From Ruminococcaceae bacterium UBA6416 (GTDB lineage Bacteria > Bacillota > Clostridia > Oscillospirales > Acutalibacteraceae): a stretch of DNA of 19,010 nt. The notes under the pieces are model-generated. The model had not been told where the DNA came from. It was given only the letters and a program-made list of their open reading frames with translations, and did no database searches. The position numbers and the translations under genes are program-made. The stretch covers positions 1-19,010 of the forward strand of contig DJPI01000067.1 of assembly GCA_002438505.1 (NCBI GenBank), written 5' to 3'. Positions 18,972 to 19,010 of this stretch are shown here, one piece after another; the first letter of the stretch is position 1; each line of letters begins with the position of its first letter.

Positions 18972-19010
18972 TGTCTGCCGGAAGGACAGGGCAACGCTGA
19001 GGAGCGACCC
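18972..19010 (+). ncRNA. Possible start of a structured RNA, cut by the window end
   Basis: From the predicted start, TGTC (18972-18975) can pair with GACA (18985-18988), and GGG-caac-GCT-gagg-AGC-ga-CCC (18989-19010) forms a closed two-step hairpin. The sequence is GC-rich after 200 bases of AT-rich DNA, and the only open frame (from ATG 18971) stops after nine codons. It is not recognised as RNase P RNA, tmRNA, SRP RNA, 6S RNA or a common riboswitch from this short start. Leader or small RNA is the likely class, with low confidence. Confidence 0.25.

Overview
The window looks like a chromosomal segment of a low-to-medium-GC Clostridia member, probably a gut Oscillospiraceae/Ruminococcaceae relative. 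This rests on the IspH-ribosomal protein S1 fusion, GGAGG-type ribosome binding sites, a FeoA-FeoA-FeoB cluster with the FeoB-associated Cys-rich peptide, a DUF3793 protein, and TTGAAA-N17-TATAAT promoters. The genus cannot be fixed from sequence reading alone. No rRNA, tRNA, insertion sequence, phage gene or CRISPR array was seen.

Left part (1-4190): a 5' fragment of polA (minus) diverges from a dus-type tRNA-dihydrouridine synthase (plus). A strongly promoted secreted protein with an InlB/Flg_new-like repeat follows and ends in a good terminator. Convergent with it is an orphan, degenerate response-regulator receiver protein (minus), with its own terminator and a tandem Spo0A-box-like motif upstream.

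Centre (4491-9505): a ferrous-iron locus on the plus strand. It encodes FeoA1, FeoA2, FeoB (with an unusual acidic extracytoplasmic insertion), the FeoB-associated Cys-rich peptide, an HMA metal-binding protein, a DUF3793 protein and a flavodoxin, closed by a terminator. Four copies of one palindrome (GGTTAGC-N4-GCTAACC type) lie before feoA1 (two), feoB and the HMA gene. They suggest one metal-responsive repressor for the locus; none is encoded here.

Next come a membrane-anchored VanY-type D,D-carboxypeptidase and a hicAB toxin-antitoxin remnant. hicA is broken by a stop codon and a frameshift, while hicB is intact. A bidirectional terminator separates these from a minus-strand housekeeping operon read right to left: HI0933-family flavoprotein, cmk, plsC, ispH-rpsA, from a consensus promoter at 15942-15970. 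An HSL-type esterase (minus) and pepT (plus) diverge from adjacent promoters.

The last ~815 bases have no convincing gene. They hold a pentanucleotide repeat, a small dyad, a strong bidirectional terminator, and at the right edge an extended -10 promoter followed by the start of what may be a structured RNA cut by the window end.
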